Of a stretch of 64,000 nt of DNA, positions 16,626 to 28,299 are shown one piece after another. How positions within the stretch are numbered: position 1 is the first letter of the stretch; every line of letters starts with the position of its first letter. The position numbers and the translations under genes were made by a program. The notes beneath the pieces are model-generated. The model saw only the letters and a list, made by a program, of their open reading frames with translations. It had not been told where the DNA came from and ran no database searches. The DNA comes from Ctenosaura bakeri (Eukaryota; Chordata; Lepidosauria; Squamata; Iguanidae), in contig CAOLHI010001668.1 of NCBI GenBank assembly GCA_948474755.1, positions 186,001 to 250,000 of the forward strand, in the 5' to 3' direction.

Positions 16626-18474
16626 ACACATACACACTGATATGTAACACTGATGTTAAGACTTGATAGTTAAGCTTCTAACAGCAGAGATACCTGGCCC
16701 TTTATAATCTGTGTTAAGACAGAAATGGACATTCACCTATTAATTTGTTTCAATTTCACAAGGCTGAGGGCTAAATTAAATTTAAATAATTGCATACATT
16801 TAACAAATGCAAACAGAATGAAAGGTAGGGACAGGCAGGCTGGTAATTAGCCAGCTCACAGAACGTAACCTTTTCCTCCTATGCCACAGTCCCTCAGCAA
16901 AAGCCTTTCTCTGAAAGTGATATTTGCCTCACTGGTGCTGGAAGTCCCCCACTGGTATTGAATATCAAGTCCCAAGTCAGAAGAATTCTAGTATTCTGGA
17001 ACCATTCCAAACGAACCAGCTGGAGATCTTCTCAGCATAGACAGTCGGATAGTCTATGAACATGATGAAACGCTGTTCCAGCAACAACTTTAAGGTGGCT
17101 CTACCCTGTGGCAACCATCTGGTTTCAAAGAGGACCACAGATGAATCAAGAACTACGTAGAAGGTACCCTTAATCAATCCTAAGCTGTAAACACTGCCCA
17201 GATGGTTTCTTCAAAACTGTGCAACAAAGAACCATTTCTTCTCTGTTGCCAATAGCACCATCTGGCAGAGTTTTTCTTGTTAGTGAAAGGATTCTCCTCA
17301 AAGATTAGGCCATGCTATACCTGCTGTGATGGCTTTCACATATATTAATCCTCCCTCCGTGACATTTAACTCACGAGAACAGAATACTCATAAGTGAAAA
17401 CTGAAAGGATTAAAACTTGGTGGCATTTTTCACTTGGAGCACTATGAAATGTGGATCTTCTATGAATAAATTAAACAGAAACAGACTGGAGAAAAAATGA
17501 TGGAAAGAATACTGAAATATTTACTGAATTTGGGTATAACAAGCTTGGTTACTGGTCTGTGAAAATCAAGTGAAGACTGACACATTTTCAGGTAACTCCT
17601 CTCCTTGCTTGCCATCACAGCTACAATTTTAGTTTGCTTGCTTAAGTCACATTTATGAAGACAAAGGGCCACCAAAACTTTTTAAGAGGGAATTGAACTG
17701 GCATGTTGAAACATTTACCATATTATAACTAGCAAATTATGTATTCAAGATATCTACTCAGTTGTTAACAGTCTACATTCGATGCAACCATTGTACCTTC
17801 ATAGATATACTGACTATCCCTGATAAGATTTTTCCAACTCCTGCATTAACAGATACTCAAGCTTCTTACCTAAAAGGCCATCTTGCATAACAGTAGCATT
17901 TCATTACACCATGTTTTAAAGGAAGGTTAATTACAGTTGAATGAGATATGTGAATTCACAAACCATGGTTTGGAAATAAACAAGAAAACACAGATGGGTC
18001 TCCAACATAATGTTCCAGTGTTGAGTACACTTGCTTAGAATTCAAACCACTCACACATATACCATGACTTTCCTTCCCGACAGGCTATCTGGGGTGAGAC
18101 CTGGGAACAGTGTTTCAGTAGTTATACTCCTACTTGAATGTCAAATTGCAGAAGTTGGTACTGGGGGAATTAATACACACAACATTCATTCTCTCACCCA
18201 TGGGTTTTTAAAATTTACATGAAGCCTCTAAGTGAGATAATTCAGAGATCTGAAATGGTATACCACCAGTGTACCTAAAACATGCAAGCAATTTTAATCC
18301 TACATCCAACTGGCAGCTGATTAAAGTAGAAAAGTGGTGCTTGACATAAGTAAGCATTCAGACGACAAAAAATAAAGCTCAATTGTGGCACTGTTTGGTA
18401 GTGGTTCACTGGTCTAGGGAGGTATAAAGCAATTTGATGTGGCTACATTAAAGCAAGGATGAGAATTATGCAGT

Positions 18475-18590
18475 GCTCCAGATGCTCTTGGACAGCAATT
18501 CTCAGCAATCTTCTCTAGTAATTACATTGGCTAGGGCTGCTGAGAGTTGCACTCCAGCAACATCTGGAGAATCATGCAATTCCCAAACTT
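18475..18590. repeat. Short self-complementary interspersed repeat
   Basis: Outer parts CTCTTGGACAGCAATTCTC and GAGAGTTGCACTCCAGCAAC are near complements. The same design appears at 1200-1315 and 32815-32920 in this window, so it is an interspersed family, probably a small MITE, seen here diverged. Confidence 0.5.
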
Positions 18591-18770
18591 GGGCTAAAAT
18601 TTCACACTTATAGTTTAGCAAAACTCAGAACTAATTTTGTTACCAGAGGGCCTGGTGGTATTTGTGGCACAGGGCACTTTCCACTAAAGTCTTCACTCCA
18701 CATTTGCAAGTCTGACCTTCATGAATTTGATTATTTGCAAGCATGCATGCCTCCCCCATTCTCCTCCTTC

Positions 18771-19140
18771 CATTCCCATGCATTTTGCCTTGGCATGGAG
18801 AACTCACATCAACGCACGATGGATGGGAATGGGGAGTGAAGGAAGCATCATGCGAGCCTTCCCGCCCTCCCCATCACTGGAGCTCCTCCCTTCCCATTCC
18901 CATGCAAAATAAAAGGGAACGGGCATCGAGGAAGCTTCATATGGATTCTCTGCACTAGGGCAAAATGCATAGGAATGGGAGAGAGTGCTCTGGAGAAGAA
19001 AAGGAAGGTTCATGTGAGCCTTCCCTTGCCCCCCATTCCCTTTCATTTTGCATGGGGAAAGAGGAATTCCAAAGTGGGAAAGAAAGGCTCGTCCTGGGCT
19101 TCTGCCACCCTTCATTCCCTTCCATTTTGCATGGGAATGA
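18771..19140. repeat. Block of repeated ATTCCC-ATGCAAAAT motifs
   Basis: The motif ATTTTGCATGGGAATG or its complement CATTCCCATGCAAAAT, complete or partial, occurs five times in alternating orientation near 18774, 18893, 18961, 19046 and 19120, separated by GC-richer purine or pyrimidine tracts. The core resembles the octamer bound by POU factors. Large ORFs on both strands here are by-products of the repetition. Origin unknown: a decayed minisatellite or nested inverted copies of one element. Confidence 0.6.
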
Positions 19141-19445
19141 GGAGGAACCTCAGTAGGGAATGGGAGAGGAGTTATTTGCAGTTTTTCCACTTTTGCGAGG
19201 GTTCTGCACCTCGAATCCTTGTGAAAGTGGAGGGGCCAGTGTACTTTTGACTGGTGAGCCAGTTGCAGTCTCTCCTGGATAGAGACTTCCTAGCAAGCTA
19301 TCCATACCCTTACAAATTCCAGATCACAGTACTGTAACACATAATGCATACTGTCACATATAGTGGAGCTATGTTTGAAGATTGCCTGATAGCTACAGTT
19401 CGTTGTAAACACAGTTATTAAGTAGCTAAATATTGCTGCTTAGTG

Positions 19446-19745
19446 CAGATCTTTCCAAACTTTTCATGTTGGTGACAAACTTTTTAGACATGCATCATTT
19501 TGCAACACAGTAATTTCAGTTTTACTAGCAAACTGGAGGTTAAGCTAACCCTTTATAAGTGATACAGACACATACATAAATTGTAATAAAATGTTTGGGG
19601 GACAGATCTCATGACAATCTTGCATATACTTTTAAAAATATTTGGTTTATAAATAATAACATATCTTTCCAAGATTGTAGGCGACACACATATACACTTC
19701 AGGCGACACACTAATGTGTCATGGTACACCGTTTGGAAAACCCTG
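19446..19745. mobile_element. hAT-family MITE, 300 bp
   Basis: Flanked by an 8-bp target duplication with one mismatch (GCTTAGTG at 19438-19445, GCTTAATG at 19746-19753). The ends are inverted CAG-NNN-TTTCCAAAC (left CAGATCTTTCCAAAC, right complemented CAGGGTTTTCCAAAC). CAG ends and 8-bp duplication are diagnostic of hAT. The body contains GACACA-type motifs typical of non-autonomous Charlie-like elements. No transposase. Confidence 0.85.
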
Positions 19746-20422
19746 GCTTAATGGGAATACTTCACAAATATTTAGACTGGTTCATGGCCCCGTTCTGAGC
19801 AGAATTCAAAATGCTTACATACCTATGTGAGTTGAGACACAGGTGCCTGAAAAAATACATACTCCCCAAAAACCTACAAGTACACTAAGTTGACCTTCAA
19901 AACTCTTTTTCCTACTGCGACCATGAGCTAGAAAGCTGCTGGAAAGAGAGACTTCTTTTGACTGTGGTGCCAACTTTGGAACATTCTCTCCAGAAATTCC
20001 TCAACTAGTCACCCTCAAGTATTGTAAACACCATAAATATTTATAGATCAACCAATAAAAGCAACATTCTCCCCTTAGTGTTTACAAAAAGTTAAGATTT
20101 TGCACATGATCAAACTGCATACACATGCACATGTATGCACACTGATAACCAGATGTCACCAGGTCCAGAAGCTCCCACATCAAAGGCTGCCATAAGAACA
20201 TGTTAAGACAGTTGTAAGTATCATGCTCTTGATTCTGTCAGTAAAAATGGAAACCCAGCTGCCTTAATCACAATGATAATGCATGCTGTTTTGAATCATC
20301 AGTGATTATTAATTCTATTTTCAGATAAATTACAAGAATATGCATGATTGAAAAGACTATTTAGGGATCTTAAGTTAATATATTTCTATGTAGGTTTCAT
20401 TTCACTCAAAAGATATACATAC

Positions 20423-20789
20423 CTAGGACCTTCACAGCACAATGGGGGCTCTCCAAAATAACATTTTCACCTGTGTCAAACATAGGGTTGTCTATGCCAA
20501 TTTTGGGAGGAATTTGAGCTAACTTCTTCAGACGCATAGAAGAATTAAGGTCCAGTTCCTGTTTCTTTCCTTCTTCTTCCCTTCTTCGCCTCAGGTCCTC
20601 TTGCTGTTGTCGAATTCGCTCAAGTTGAGCACTCCGCCGCAATGGCATCATCCTGGTGCCCAGATCACTAGGGCAATCAACTGCCATTTCCCTGTGCTTC
20701 TGAGGTTCCTCAAATGCTGCAAGTTCCACATTTTTTGTTTCATTGTCAGAATCTTCTGTTACATGTCCGTTCATATGAGAGGTTGTCAT
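20423..20789 (-). CDS. PALS1: PALS1 (MPP5) coding exon 1, residues 1-122
   Basis: First coding exon of the membrane-associated guanylate kinase PALS1, the Crumbs-complex scaffold at tight junctions and apical membranes. The translation starts [12 protein letters not shown] and contains [28 protein letters not shown] and NPMFDT, matching the vertebrate PALS1 N-terminus closely. In the family this region binds PAR6. Residues about 52-75 are highly charged ([10 protein letters not shown]) and probably helical. The start at 20789 is chosen because it matches the family N-terminus and has A at -3; an in-frame ATG 12 codons upstream (20825) has T at -3 and T at +4. The exon ends with one base of codon 123 before a GTATGT donor at 20422, so the intron is phase 1. 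Frame and phase fit the next exon exactly. Identity is by recognition of the protein, not a search. Confidence 0.97.
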
Positions 20790-20817
20790 TGTTGTATGTA
20801 ATAAGCTGTACCACTTC

Positions 20818-20874
20818 TCAGACATAAATTTTATTATAAAGCCTATCTTCTTGAGGGCAGCGTTTAAAATCCAT
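20818..20874 (-). CDS. Upstream ORF 2 in PALS1 leader (18 codons)
   Basis: Short ORF beginning [10 protein letters not shown], with its TGA at 20818-20820 just inside the in-frame alternative ATG at 20825, so its end overlaps that ATG. It terminates 28 bases before the main start at 20789, close enough to affect reinitiation. The start context (ATA ATG G) has A at -3 and G at +4, stronger than most leader ATGs. Role inferred. Confidence 0.4.
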   Translation of the reverse strand: MDFKRCPQEDRLYNKIYV

Positions 20875-20935
20875 TATAATGTAAGCAGTTCTTTCTATTT
20901 ATGACTACAACAAGATGAAGAGGCATATCCAGCAT
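20864..20935 (-). CDS. Upstream ORF 1 in PALS1 leader (23 codons)
   Basis: Short ORF starting [10 protein letters not shown] in the leader exon and ending in TAA at 20864-20866. It begins six bases after the predicted acceptor and holds a second in-frame ATG at codon 4. It overlaps upstream ORF 2 in another frame. If the mRNA is as predicted, it could reduce initiation at the main start. It is probably regulatory rather than making a functional peptide; translation is not shown. Confidence 0.4.
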   Translation of the reverse strand: MLDMPLHLVVVINRKNCLHYNGF

Positions 20936-21278
20936 GAAAATCTGAAAAAATATATATATAAAGGAAAAAATAGAGTTAGGGTAGAAAAAGCTAATTCCTT
21001 TACATAGCATTAGCACTACATTCAGTTTCTATCAATTAATTAGCAGGAATACTTGGGGACATAGATGCCCATATTCTACTTCTGTGGTAAAAAGCTGGTC
21101 ACAATCGAGTGGGACCCACTAAAACAAAATGTTAAGCACTGCTTCATATGCCAATAGAAATAATTGCACTGGTACAAGGAGAGGAACCAGCTGTCTTAAC
21201 CAGGGTTCCCCTGGGAAATCCATGCAAACTTAGAAATGCCCAGGGCTGCACATGCAATGGATTAGTATATATGTACGT

Positions 21279-21298
21279 ACACACACACACACACACAC
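21279..21298. repeat. (AC)n microsatellite
   Basis: Ten-unit AC run in the leader intron. Confidence 0.9.
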
Positions 21299-22564
21299 TG
21301 CACTCATAACAGGATTAAGCTTACAGAAGATGATTTAATAACTAGTAATTATTTTTGAGGATTTATTTCACAGGACAGTTAGTTGCCTCTATTTCATTAC
21401 ATAGACTTCCCTATCAGTTAAAGTCCTTGCTCAAAGAACCGTTGATAGATACCTTGTTTTTCCTCTAAGTTTCTTAAGGCTCACAGCTTTTCAAGAACTA
21501 TCCTGGCTCTAGAACTACTTCACTTTTATGAACTGACATTCTTGTGTCCCACTTCAACTTACTGTAATTTCTTGCTCTCTCTCTCGCTCTCCTAATATCT
21601 TAGATACTCACAAGAGAAAAACTGCTCAGTTTTTAAATTAATTCTTTTTGTTATGTCCATCAACAGTTTTGAAAATTATGATTCTCCACTGAGGTCAGAT
21701 TGAATAGATTCTTTCTTATATAAACAACATTAAGAGATTTCTCATTTTGAAAATATTAAAGCACTTGATAGAGCTAAAATCAATTAGCAGGCTTCAGTTT
21801 ATAGCACAGGATGTGCAGTTTTTTAAAACTACTTTATTGTCTAGTCTGCTTGGCTATTCAATTATTTCATTAATATAGTAGGACTCTGAAAATTGGTTTG
21901 ACTATGATGACTACTTCATTCTTTCCAAATTAACAAAACAAGTTTCTGTTTACACTAGTTAATTACCTTTAACTCCCATCCACTTAAACTTCATAAAAGA
22001 ATCTGAAGGAGTGTTTTAAGAAACCTTGTTCTTTGCCGTAGATTTTTTAAAAATGGTAAATAGTGGGCATAATTTTATCACATGCGAAAACTGAAGCTTT
22101 CTATTCTCATTTAACAATATAAAAATCACCATGCTCTATCTGAAGTTCCACAAAAATTCACTGTTCTCTTTCCAATAACTAGCCAGCTGCTGGATGTGAA
22201 TCTGTAGGTCACATATGGAAGCTGTCGGGGCTGTATCATGTAAACTGCATGAAGCCAGAAAGGGATTTTTATGTGGCTCTTTGGCTGCCAAAGCACCAAA
22301 AATTTTTGCCCAAAATTTTGCATTCTAATACTGGTCCTCCCCAACCCCAAGTAGACAATCACATTGCAATTTGCAACTCAGTCAAAGACAACTTCTAGTT
22401 CCTGGAATGTCATTTTAAGTTACCAATAATGGCACTGGCGCAGCCCATACGGCGCCTGATGGAACTATAAATGGCCTTCCAATGGTCTGTACATGCCTGC
22501 CTCTGGTGCAGACTAAAACCTGTATTTCTTCTGAAATCTGACACTTAGAGGTATGTGTGTGCAT

Positions 22565-22800
22565 GTGCTTTCAAGCTGCCTGTCAACTTATGGTGACATC
22601 ATGAATTTTCATAGGGTTTTCTCGGGCAAGGAATATTCAAAGGTGGTTTTAGCAGTTCCTTCTTATGAAATATAGCCTTCAGCACTCAGTATTTGCTGGC
22701 TGTCTCCCATCCAAATACCAACTAGAGCTAACCTTGCTTATATTCCAAAATCAGACAAGATCTGGGGCCTTCAGGGTATTTAGGCCAGCTATTTAGATCA
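22565..22800 (-). mobile_element. 5S rRNA-derived SINE, reverse
   Basis: Begins with the complement of the BovB-like tail (CTGTCAACTTATGGTGACAT) and ends in the complement of a 5S head (CTGTCTCCCATCCAAATACC, then AAATCAGACAAGATCTGG). Same family as the copies at 16.4 and 30.65 kb. Confidence 0.75.
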
Positions 22801-23193
22801 GCCACTTATAGGTATACCAATGTGGCATAAATACATTCTAAAATGTCACAAATATGTTCTATAAACTTGATTGCTCTTTAAAAATGCTATTTAGGCTTAG
22901 GACCACCACTGTATGTTGTAAATTCATGCAAAACAAAGAGGTGCTTGCTCTGGTATTGACTCTTCACAGCATCCAACAAAAACAAAAGCAAAGTAGCAAT
23001 AGTTAGTGTTAAACCTATACTAAGATGTGGTCAGGATTTTATAAGCAAGCATCACTTATCAACATTAACTAGGCACACAGCATCTGATAAAGTTGTGTCA
23101 CAGAGTAAAATCTCCAGTTAAAAAGGGCAGGGTTATGTTAGCAGGAACAACATTCCTCTAATTTAAAAGCAAGTTCTGCCAAGTTATTTTATA

Positions 23194-23574
23194 CAGTCAG
23201 TTCTCCATATTTGTGGGTTTCACTTTTGCAGGTTTGATTATTCACAGATTACTTGCTGTCACCTCTGCTGCCTCTCTATGCCATTTTTACTAGGGACAGC
23301 AAGCCTCGTGAGACTGAAAATCTGTGAAAGAGGCTTGTAAGTCCCTATTAAAAATGGTGTGGGGCAGCAGTGGGGGTGGTAGTAAGCTTCACCAGCTACC
23401 CACTTCTGCCTTGTGAAGGAACCCTGATGCCCCAAAAGAATCCACGGTGGGTTGAATACAGTGATCATACTTTTTTGTGTGTTAAATATGGTTTGGGAGG
23501 GCCTAGAGTTATTCACGATTTCCCCACTTTCAAGGGCGTCCTGTGCCCCTAACTCTAGTGAATTACAACTACTG
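23194..23574. mobile_element. Tigger/pogo-like Tc1-mariner MITE
   Basis: The left end CAGTCAGTTCTCCATATTTG and right end AACTACTG are approximate inverted ends, and the interior shows GGGTTTCACTTTTGCAGG and TTTCCCCACTTTCAAGGGCG, features of Tigger-type elements in which CpG-rich 'TTCGCGG' motifs have decayed. A TA lies at each side. No transposase. Confidence 0.55.
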
Positions 23575-23577
23575 ATT

Positions 23578-23670
23578 ATATTGTTGCTATGTGCCTTCAT
23601 GTTGTTTCCAACTTAGGAGGACCCTCAGATCAACCTATCTTGGGGTTTGCATTTGCCTTCCACTGAATCA
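23578..23670 (-). mobile_element. Truncated tRNA-derived SINE tail, reverse
   Basis: Starts TGTTGCTATGTGCCTTCATG, followed by TTTCCAACTTAGGAGGACCC, the complement of the shared SINE/BovB tail. Only the tail and part of the body remain. Confidence 0.6.
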
Positions 23671-24343
23671 TTTATACTACCACTACCAATGCCCAGGTGA
23701 TTTCAACAGATTCCATTTAAAGGGAAAAAAAAGGTTTCAGGATAGTCTTCTGTGATTTATCCTGTTCAAATGGACAATCATAAAGAAAATGGCCATTCCT
23801 ATTTAACATAAGTGAAACGTTTATATTAATAAAATTCTGCTTCCTAGCAAACCTGTAAGTATCTTAAACTTTTGTAAATGAATGAACTTCAAGATTTCAC
23901 ATCTACCAGAAAGATATAAACTTGATATCTGCAGAATGTAAGAACTGCTTGTTATTATAAAGTCATAAAAAAAAGGAATTCTACCTTTCTTAGAAATACT
24001 TAGAAATATTCAGATATTTTTCTCAAGTATTATATAGGCAGAAGAATTAAGTACGTTTATATAAATAAAAACTTAATACCTTAATTGTAATAGTCAAGTT
24101 CTGATCAAAGTTAACTACTGTGTGTCTTGAAAAGGGTACAGTGATCCTTAACAGAAAGCAAGCAAGCAAGCATTACAGAAATATGCAACATTTATCAAAT
24201 ACCCACTCCTATCAACAGACTCTGAAGTTGCTCAACTGGTTTTTGCATTCTGATTTTGAAGTTTCTATAGACAGCCTTAGGAAGTGGCTGTGTGATTCCA
24301 GCTCCACTTTTATTTCTTTCCCAATCCAAAGTTTTGCGAGCCA

Positions 24344-24384
24344 TAAACAAACAAACAAACAAACAAACAAACAAATAAATAAAC
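24344..24384. repeat. (AAAC)n microsatellite
   Basis: About nine AAAC units ending in AAAT variants. Confidence 0.9.
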
Positions 24385-24664
24385 ATCAAGAATCACAATG
24401 TATAGACCTTGGTCTTTAAACATGTATTTTTGAAGCAAGAGAGCAAGGAGAAGTCCTGATTAAAGTAGGTAACTTCAATTTTAAATTAGTACTATGCATT
24501 GCACAACCTGTAGGAGAACATAACGCACTAAGTTTCTATTTCTTATAACCTCCTGTTTACATTGCATTGGCCACTGAGAACAAACATTACAAAACAAAGT
24601 TCCCTGGAAACACCATGACCTACTGTTTTGGCTCATATTCAGTAACAAACTAAGTTTTGAACCA

Positions 24665-24850
24665 TGCTGCTGATTAATAATAATAACAGCTTTATTCACA
24701 CCCTGACTTTTCCCCAAAACTGGGACACACGGAATCTTAGAAATTAAAATAAGCACAATATAATTATAAACATACAAAGGGTCACATAAAAATAGAATTA
24801 AACTATTAACAATATTAAAACAATTTAAAATATACACTTAAAAAGGACAA
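24665..24850 (-). repeat. LINE (L2-like) 3'-end remnant
   Basis: TAATAATAATAACAGCTTTATTCACACC then a weak 'CTTTTCCCCAAAACTGGG' segment resembles the reverse of a reptilian L2-type 3' end; the rest is A-rich. Confidence 0.35.
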
Positions 24851-25489
24851 AAAGCAATTAGAACAGTAATTTAAAACAGAGATGGGCAAATTGCACCCTG
24901 TAGTGTAAACTGCATACAGTGTTCCAAGGTCATTTTTGTGGCCTCCAGAGGCATTTTTGGCCTGCAACTACCTTTTAATGGGAACAGGGGCATTCTCTTC
25001 ACATTTTTGTCCCCTCTCAGGCCATTTTAGGAGTAAGAGAGGTCTTTTTTAAAAATAGGAAGTGAATATGAAGTGAGATTTTCTGTTGTTAAAAAGACAG
25101 CTTACATGCATAAAATCACCCAAATAGGCCTAAAAATATGTGAAAAATGCTCCCTGGGCCCCCTCTATGGTATTTGGGAGAAATATGTCACAAAAAAATT
25201 ATTAAAAAAACAAACAAACAAAACACTCCAATCAATTTTTCAAGGAGTACAGCCGTTCCAAGTTGGGGTGGGTGGGTAGCGCAGGGTCCTAGCCTCCCAC
25301 AATTGCTCACAACAAATTTTAAAAAATAACACCTTCCTAAAACTACTTTCTTCAAAGATATTCTATTCTGAAATCCTGTTGGAATAAAAAAGCATTTGCT
25401 TTCTGATGTATGAATGCAAGAAGGGGGGCACTGTAGCCTCTTTTGGGACTGAGTTCCAGTAAACCTTGGGGCAGCCACTGAAAAGTTAC

Positions 25490-25685
25490 TATTTCATGTC
25501 ACCAATGACTACCTGTGAAGGTGGTGAAACTGAAATAAAGGCTTCTGTTGGAAGATCCCAGGCGCAGGAAGGTTCATATAAGGAGGCAAAATCTGTCAGA
25601 TTGCCTGGGCCTAACCCATAGAGGGCTTTATAAGCCAAAACTGGCATTTTGACTTGTGCCTGGGAATAGACCATAAAAGAAAGTC
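25490..25685 (-). mobile_element. L2-like LINE ORF2 C-terminal fragment, reverse
   Basis: The minus strand encodes VLAYKALYGLGPGNLTDF, the post-RT 'F/YKALxGLGPxYL' block of L2-type reverse transcriptase ORFs, compared with VLTFKALHGLGPAYLRD in the better copy at 39.9-40.3 kb. Short and isolated. Confidence 0.65.
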
Positions 25686-28299
25686 TTGCACTGATACGAA
25701 GTTCTTCCCTCACGCACTGTACTTATATGTTTTCTGTTTTGTAGCAAACCATGGTGTGCTATTACATTTAAACGAAGTAACAATGTACTTGCCCTGCAAA
25801 CTTCCTTTACAATATCAACATTCAGAGCAACTAGAAACCTACCAAAACATGCAGAGGAAAGGGAAAGACTAATGTGAACTCACAGAGCAAATTTCTGTGC
25901 CTTAGTCTGGTGTTATGTGAATCAATCCTTAACGATTCAGCTTTTGCTGCTGAGTAATGGAGACAATCTTACAAATTTTTACACATAAGTCTGAGTCAAA
26001 GATTAGGTAAACCCTAAGCCACCATTGCTGATTTGCAAACAGAGGACCACAGTACTAAGGTCTGACACACAGAATAAAACCAATTTTGTCAATGCAACTA
26101 TCAAGTACAAGTTTTTTTAATTAATCCTAGATCTTACAGAAAGAGATCAAGACTGTAACACTATAGTACTAGATACTGTCATTCAGTTTCACCACATGTT
26201 TTAGATCTAACCTATTATGCTTCTGACACCATGCTTGCAATCAGTGGACTGGTAGAAGAAAGGGTGAGGCTATTACCTCTGCTGTTTCCATCTTCTTGCT
26301 GCAACCCTGTACTCTCTGCAAAGCTGGTCCAGAAGGCTGGAGAATGCCTCCAGAACAGTGCAGTCATTGGCACTGACAGCCACTGAGGGGAGGAAGAAAC
26401 TGTCAAAAGTCACGTTCCCCATTCCAGTGGGAAGCCTCTACTGAATCCAAATTCCTTCAGCAAATAGATGGAACCCTGAATCTTCAGTCAGGCATGTTAA
26501 GTTCTAACCCACTGATCTGAAAATTGAACTCTGCACAATAAACACTGAAATACTTGTGGCGGGAGGTAAGTTTATGTTACATAAAATTTGTACAAGTTTT
26601 TCAGCTCCACAGAAGTTGACAAAGCTAAAAGAATGCAGTACCTTACTCATTCTGGATCTCTTTAATAAATCTGAGTTACAAACTTTACAATTTTACAAAC
26701 ACGGTAAAGTATCAGTGAAGGTGAATTTTCATCATCTTGAAGAATGGCAATAACCTTATTGTAACTTCATAAACAAACTTAACATGCAAGGGCCCACAAT
26801 TTGTTGTTAAAAAAAATCATACCCATCAAATTCAGGAGTATGAAATATTTTCTAATATAATAGAATGAAACAGGTTTAAAATACAAGTTCAAAGGCCATG
26901 ATGAAGACAAAGGTTTAAAATTCACTGCTAGTTATTGCAGCAGAACAAAATCTGTCCATCAGTCAGTGTTCATAGCCCCATTAGGGAATCTAATACTATC
27001 TCATACTAAATTCAAGTTCAAAGTCAATTCATAATTTTGAACAAATAACTTAAAACACTTAAGTCTGCAAAAATGACTACATGAATGGAAAGTTGTAGCA
27101 TGAAGTATATGAAGCCATTTTATCTCTATTTCGTTATTTGCCAGCCATATGAAATGAAGGTGCCAGGACTGAATAGATACTTAAATAATGGAATGCAGTT
27201 TCACTCCCTTAACTTTCTCTCTTCTTGCTTCCCCACCTTTGGGAAGCAGCTGGAACTTCTCATTTATATCAAGATTAGCATTCCATTGTCACACTCTGGA
27301 GCTGAATGTTTGTTTCCACAGCAACAGTTCTCCAGCTACCATGTAACTCATGCAAAGAGAAAAAAACACACACCCTTACATCATGAAATCACACTCAGAC
27401 TTTACTCCTTCTATTTTTTTTTCCTCCTATGATTTCAGATAACCGTGATTAGACATTTAAGCCTGTTAAACAGAAAATGTGATGACTGCTCATATGCAGA
27501 GCTCTACAACATCTTTCTACTAGCTATATCAGGCTCAGATGACAGATGGCTAAACCTTCCTAGTAAGTAGTAGTAATGATGCCAAAATCTCTAAAGAACA
27601 GCACGTAAACTATCTGCCCTATTTACGTCAGTCATTCAAGACCACCTAAAAATGGAATGACTAAGGTGAAAATACAGTTTAAGCAGTAGCTATATGGACT
27701 CCACTACAAACAGGGGGGAAAATCATTTTAAATATAACAGTACTATGTACACATTAGTAAATTTTACGGAACAGAGTGGTTAAAAAGTTTGGTTGCTACA
27801 GTCCCTACACCCTGAACAGATACTCCCAAGATACACTTTCTATTGAGCCTATCCAAACGGATGGGACAAAAAGTTCACACAGCTAAAGAAATTCCTTCCA
27901 TCTCTCTTCCAACAACCAATGACATCCATTATCCAGCCTGAAGGAAATTAGGTAGGAGTCATAGCAGTTTTGCAACAGAGGTTTAGCTAAGCTAGATTTA
28001 TCTAGGTTTAGCTAAGTTATTACAATTATTTAGAAATATCCTTACAATATCTTATCATTTGTATTATTCCAGTCAAGAGTCTAATACAAGTATCTCAACC
28101 ATATGTTAGAAGGAAACCTTGCACTTGCATTATAATTAATGCTAGCTATCCCTACCTTTCCATTGATTGCATGCTCGTGTGAGGCAAGAGGTTATGCTGA
28201 TAGCAGCAGTGCTGCAGTTAGGATCTCTTATGTCAGAAGGCTTTTCCTGAGGAGCCAGACTAAATGCCAAACAGCTACTGGGCAATAGCAGTAGTGCGG

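Larger units (their letters stand above)
12290..20422 (-). other. PALS1 intron between coding exons 2 and 1
   Basis: About 8.1 kb. It holds a 12-bp-stem hairpin at 14325-14355, a 218-bp palindrome (15554-15771), a LINE 3'-end-like remnant (16240-16380), a 5S-derived SINE (16425-16625), a short self-complementary repeat (18475-18590), a GC-rich repeated-motif block (18771-19140) and a hAT MITE (19446-19745). No further exon recognised. Confidence 0.7.
20790..20941 (-). other. PALS1: PALS1 5' leader part of the start-codon exon
   Basis: Predicted untranslated part of the exon carrying the start codon. A polypyrimidine-rich tract ending TTTTTTCAG abuts 20941 and is a good splice acceptor, so a separate upstream first exon is expected. 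The frame of the main ORF is closed by a TAA a short way upstream of 20825, so the protein cannot begin much earlier. The leader holds two overlapping short upstream ORFs, listed separately. The acceptor is inferred from sequence only. Confidence 0.75.

Noticed and set aside
18804..19250. 128-residue minus ORF and overlapping plus ORFs
   Set aside because: They run through a repeated motif block and consist of repeated Pro/Ser/His-rich peptides in several frames; no coding signature.
27085..27432. 115-residue plus-strand ORF
   Set aside because: AT-rich intronic sequence, no motif, no similarity to anything recognised.
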